8,542 nucleotides of DNA from WSZY01 sp964559845 (lineage in GTDB: Bacteria > Pseudomonadota > Zetaproteobacteria > Mariprofundales > Mariprofundaceae): contig CAZLJF010000068.1 in the NCBI GenBank assembly GCA_964559845.1, forward strand, positions 1 to 8,542, read 5' to 3'. A model generated the notes under the pieces. The model was not told the origin of the DNA and did no database searches. It saw only the letters and a program-made list of their open reading frames with translations. Shown here in pieces: positions 7,100 to 8,542 of the stretch. Within the stretch, counting starts at the first letter, position 1, and each line of letters begins with the position of its first letter. A program made the translations under genes and the position numbers.

Positions 7100-7846
7100 T
7101 CAGATAAGCCCGTGGTTTGAGGCCAGGTGAATGCCTGCCACTATAATGGCAAGCAGCATAAGTACGGTACTGACAGCCAGCATATAGCGGGCAATTTTGA
7201 AATGCTTCTCATTGCCCTGCCGGGCAATAAAGGCACGCTCCTTTTCGGCCCGGCTGTCGGCGTCTGCAAGTGTGATGTTGCGAATAATATTGGCAGCCCA
7301 GTGCTGTTTTGCACCGGTGGTAATGCCTTCAATCGCTGCATGTATGGCTTTGGCACATTCGGCGGCAGTAACAACATCTCTGGAATCAGTGCCGCGAAGA
7401 TGGCCTGCCGTAAAGGCTGAGATGGTTCTGATTTTAAGGCGGCTTCCGAGAAAAGAGTGAATGGTCTGCTGCACCATTTCGTGATGCCTGAGCGGGTTGG
7501 TAAAGCGATGCCGTCCCTGCGCTGTCTCCTGCATCCAGGTGGCAGAGCGGACCGAACCAAGAATTTCACCTGAATAGCCAAGTGTGGAGATGGCAATAAG
7601 CTGTGCGTTAGTGATGATCAGGTGGTCAATATGAATCACTGTCCCTTTTTTGGTAGGCAACTGAATATGGTTCATCACAATCGCCCCCTTTTTCTTTAAC
7701 AGGCCAAGTTCACGCTGAATTCTGGCATTGCCAATCACACCAGCCAGCCAGGGGCGGGCATAATAGAGTGCAATAAGCAGAAAAAGTATCGAGGCGGAGG
7801 CCATGATAAGCGGGGTCTCTGGATGAATAAGTTGAATACTGTCCAT
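7100..7846 (-). CDS. Membrane protein with a degenerate NERD-like domain
   Basis: This 248-residue protein has two predicted membrane segments (about 12-36 and 219-242) around a cytoplasm-sized middle domain that resembles NERD, the nuclease-related domain. The resemblance is H-I-D-H-L-I-I (72-78), then L-G-Y-S-G-E-I-L-G (89-97), W104-M-Q, and F115-T-N-P-L followed by a helix. In typical NERD proteins the I-D-H aspartate works with an I-E-T-K motif before (N)-Y-S-G. Here that stretch reads I-S-T-L, so Asp74 remains but Glu and Lys appear replaced by Ser87 and Leu89. The usual G-E pair near the domain start (around 42-43) is also not visible. Nuclease activity is therefore doubtful. I chose the ATG at 7846 because GGAGAA lies just upstream. 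The frame stays open to an ATG at 8017 but has no ribosome binding site there. The gene converges on recQ; no partner gene is evident. Confidence 0.65.
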   Translation of the reverse strand: MDSIQLIHPETPLIMASASILFLLIALYYARPWLAGVIGNARIQRELGLLKKKGAIVMNHIQLPTKKGTVIHIDHLIITNAQLIAISTLGYSGEILGSVRSATWMQETAQGRHRFTNPLRHHEMVQQTIHSFLGSRLKIRTISAFTAGHLRGTDSRDVVTAAECAKAIHAAIEGITTGAKQHWAANIIRNITLADADSRAEKERAFIARQGNEKHFKIARYMLAVSTVLMLLAIIVAGIHLASNHGLI

Positions 7847-7850
7847 AGTT

Positions 7851-7856
7851 TTCTCC
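7851..7856 (-). promoter_or_regulatory. Ribosome binding site deciding the start of the NERD-like gene
   Basis: On the minus strand GGAGAA ends 4 nt before the ATG at 7846 (GGAG core spaced 6 nt). The alternative in-frame ATG codons at 7870 and 8017 have nothing comparable. The site therefore supports a start just before the first membrane segment and removes a 57-residue N-terminal stretch that has no recognisable features. Confidence 0.6.
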
Positions 7857-8031
7857 GAATCCCAGTCCATGGGGCTAATGCGACCCACGCAGTGTATGGG
7901 TGCTGTTTCTGATGTCCCATGATGCATGTCACACTTTGTTAGACGTACGGAGCCTATCGTTTTCATTATTGAGGGAAAATTTTTGCTCATGCTTGAAATA
8001 TCATTGTCGATAAACATGCGTAACTAATAGA

Positions 8032-8037
8032 TATAAT
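8032..8037 (+). promoter_or_regulatory. TATAAT box upstream of the MHYT remnant
   Basis: A perfect TATAAT lies about 50 nt before the first codon of the MHYT remnant. No good -35 hexamer is found at 16-18 nt; the nearest candidate, TTGTCG at 8004-8009, is 22 nt away. It could be the surviving -10 of the original sensor gene. The rest of the 7857-8083 spacer between the two divergent genes shows no other recognised element. Confidence 0.3.
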
Positions 8038-8083
8038 GCCTGTATCTGGTCTGGTTACAGCTATTCCGGGATAGGGGTGAGTA

Positions 8084-8465
8084 TTGGAAGTTGGCAGCTA
8101 TCGTGTGTCGCCTGTAATTGTTTCAGTCATTGCAGCGGTGCTCTCCTCGTTTGCAGCATTGACCACGGTTCCGGGAATTGCCTCTTCATCTGAAAAAAAC
8201 GGAGCCTGCTGTGGCCGTGTGCATTCGGCACGAGTATGGGCGCGGGTATCTGGACGATATATTGCCATGCTGGCCTTTCAGCTTCCTGTTCCTGTTCATT
8301 ATGATATTGCCCTAACCCTCCTCCCCTGATGCCGGCGGTTGTTGCAAGTGCTGTGGCGATTACGCCGCTTCGCTCAGGCGGGGAGATCACCACATCAAAG
8401 CCGTCATCATTGGCATCATGATGGACTCAGATATTGCCGCCATACGCATGAATGCCAGCATGTGA
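8084..8465 (+). pseudogene. Frameshifted remnant of an MHYT-domain membrane sensor
   Basis: MHYT domains are membrane sensor modules of paired helices whose conserved Met, His and Tyr are thought to bind metal; they are often fused to GGDEF or EAL domains. The remnant starts at a TTG (8084) preceded by AGGGGTGA and is recognisable in pieces across frames. V-G-S-Y with a hydrophobic helix spans 8084 to about 8199. C-A-F-G-T-S-M-G-A-G-I-W-T in a second frame ends at 8256. I-A-M-L-A-F-Q-L-P-V-P-V-H-Y-D-I-A-L-T-L-L runs from 8261 to about 8322 in the first frame. M-P-A-V-V-A-S-A-V-A-I starts at 8329 in the second frame. A third frame carries V-I-I-G-I-M-M-D-S-D-I-A-A-I-R-M-N-A-S-M to a TGA at 8463. 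Intact proteins read G-I-W-x-M-H-Y-I-x-M-L-A-F and G-I-A-A-M-H-Y-T-G-M-A-A; both M-H-Y sites are lost here. No output domain follows. The longest uninterrupted piece is 81 codons. Confidence 0.7.
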
Positions 8466-8495
8466 ATCGCCCCGGGTTTGTCGGAGGGTGAACGA

Positions 8496-8516
8496 CCACC
8501 GGCTAAAAGCCGGTGG
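8496..8516. repeat. Perfect 9-bp hairpin, possible end of an IS200/IS605-type element
   Basis: CCACCGGCT (8496-8504) and AGCCGGTGG (8508-8516) form a perfect 9-bp stem with a 3-nt AAA loop. Neither strand has a T-run after it, so it is not a standard terminator. Read on the minus strand, the hairpin is followed by TCGTTCAC, resembling the subterminal hairpin plus TTCAC-like end of many IS200/IS605 (TnpB, IS1341-group) elements, where it is also the 3' part of the guide RNA scaffold. On that reading tnpB would lie beyond the right edge. A REP-type palindrome is the main alternative. Confidence 0.5.
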
Positions 8517-8526
8517 CTTCGGGTTA

Positions 8527-8539
8527 CGGCTATAAGCCG
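8527..8539. repeat. Second, related hairpin at the window edge
   Basis: CGGCT (8527-8531) pairs with AGCCG (8535-8539) around ATA. The 14-base string CGGCTATAAGCCGG at 8527-8540 differs by one base from CGGCTAAAAGCCGG at 8500-8513, so the two hairpins are near-copies spaced 27 bases apart. They probably belong to one structured element cut by the window end. Confidence 0.6.
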
Positions 8540-8542
8540 GAT

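Noticed and set aside
7847..8017. 57-residue N-terminal extension of the NERD-like protein from the ATG at 8017
   Set aside because: No Shine-Dalgarno at 8017 and no recognisable domain in the extension, whereas the ATG at 7846 has a strong GGAGAA just upstream.
8496..8516. Rho-independent terminator at the right edge
   Set aside because: The stem is strong, but neither strand has a T-run after it, and a near-copy hairpin follows, which fits a mobile-element end better.
1..8542. CRISPR arrays, tRNA or rRNA genes
   Set aside because: No regularly spaced repeats, tRNA cloverleaf signatures or rRNA segments were seen on either strand.

Overview
The window looks like part of a Gram-negative, probably proteobacterial, chromosome of moderate GC content. 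HemX and HemY, membrane proteins encoded with the heme genes of beta- and gammaproteobacteria and some relatives, are the main pointer. The order hemD-hemB-hemX-hemY is not the classical hemC-hemD-hemX-hemY of enterobacteria. A less studied lineage such as a zetaproteobacterium is possible, but that is only a guess. No plasmid or phage genes are visible.

Region 1 (about 150-4710, minus strand) is a tightly packed heme operon. In transcription order it holds hemD (uroporphyrinogen-III synthase), hemB (porphobilinogen synthase), hemX, hemY and a small Rieske [2Fe-2S] protein. Gaps are 2 bp, 3 bp, a 4-bp ATGA overlap, and about 18 bp. HemB makes porphobilinogen and HemD closes the uroporphyrinogen-III ring. 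HemX and HemY are membrane-anchored partners of unsettled biochemical role. hemC, which normally lies beside hemD, is absent. A candidate promoter and an imperfect palindrome sit upstream of hemD. In frame with hemD, that leader also spells a peptide resembling the first half of a rubredoxin.

Region 2 (4859-7024, plus strand) is a complete recQ, divergent from the heme operon. It has all the expected RecQ domains plus a C-terminal helix-turn-helix extension. A stem-loop follows its stop.

Region 3 (7100-7846, minus strand) is convergent with recQ. It encodes a small protein with two predicted membrane segments and a NERD-like (nuclease-related) domain in which two of the usual catalytic residues appear to be replaced.

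Region 4 (about 8030-8542) looks like decaying accessory DNA. A plus-strand remnant of an MHYT-domain membrane sensor is broken by several frameshifts, and both MHYT motif sites within it appear damaged by small deletions. Just after it, two related GC-rich hairpins reach the window edge and resemble the end of an IS200/IS605-type (TnpB) element whose body would lie outside the window.

Overall this is mainly housekeeping sequence. The least ordinary parts are the degenerate NERD protein, the damaged MHYT gene beside a probable mobile-element end, and the rubredoxin-like hemD leader. I see no convincing complete novel system.
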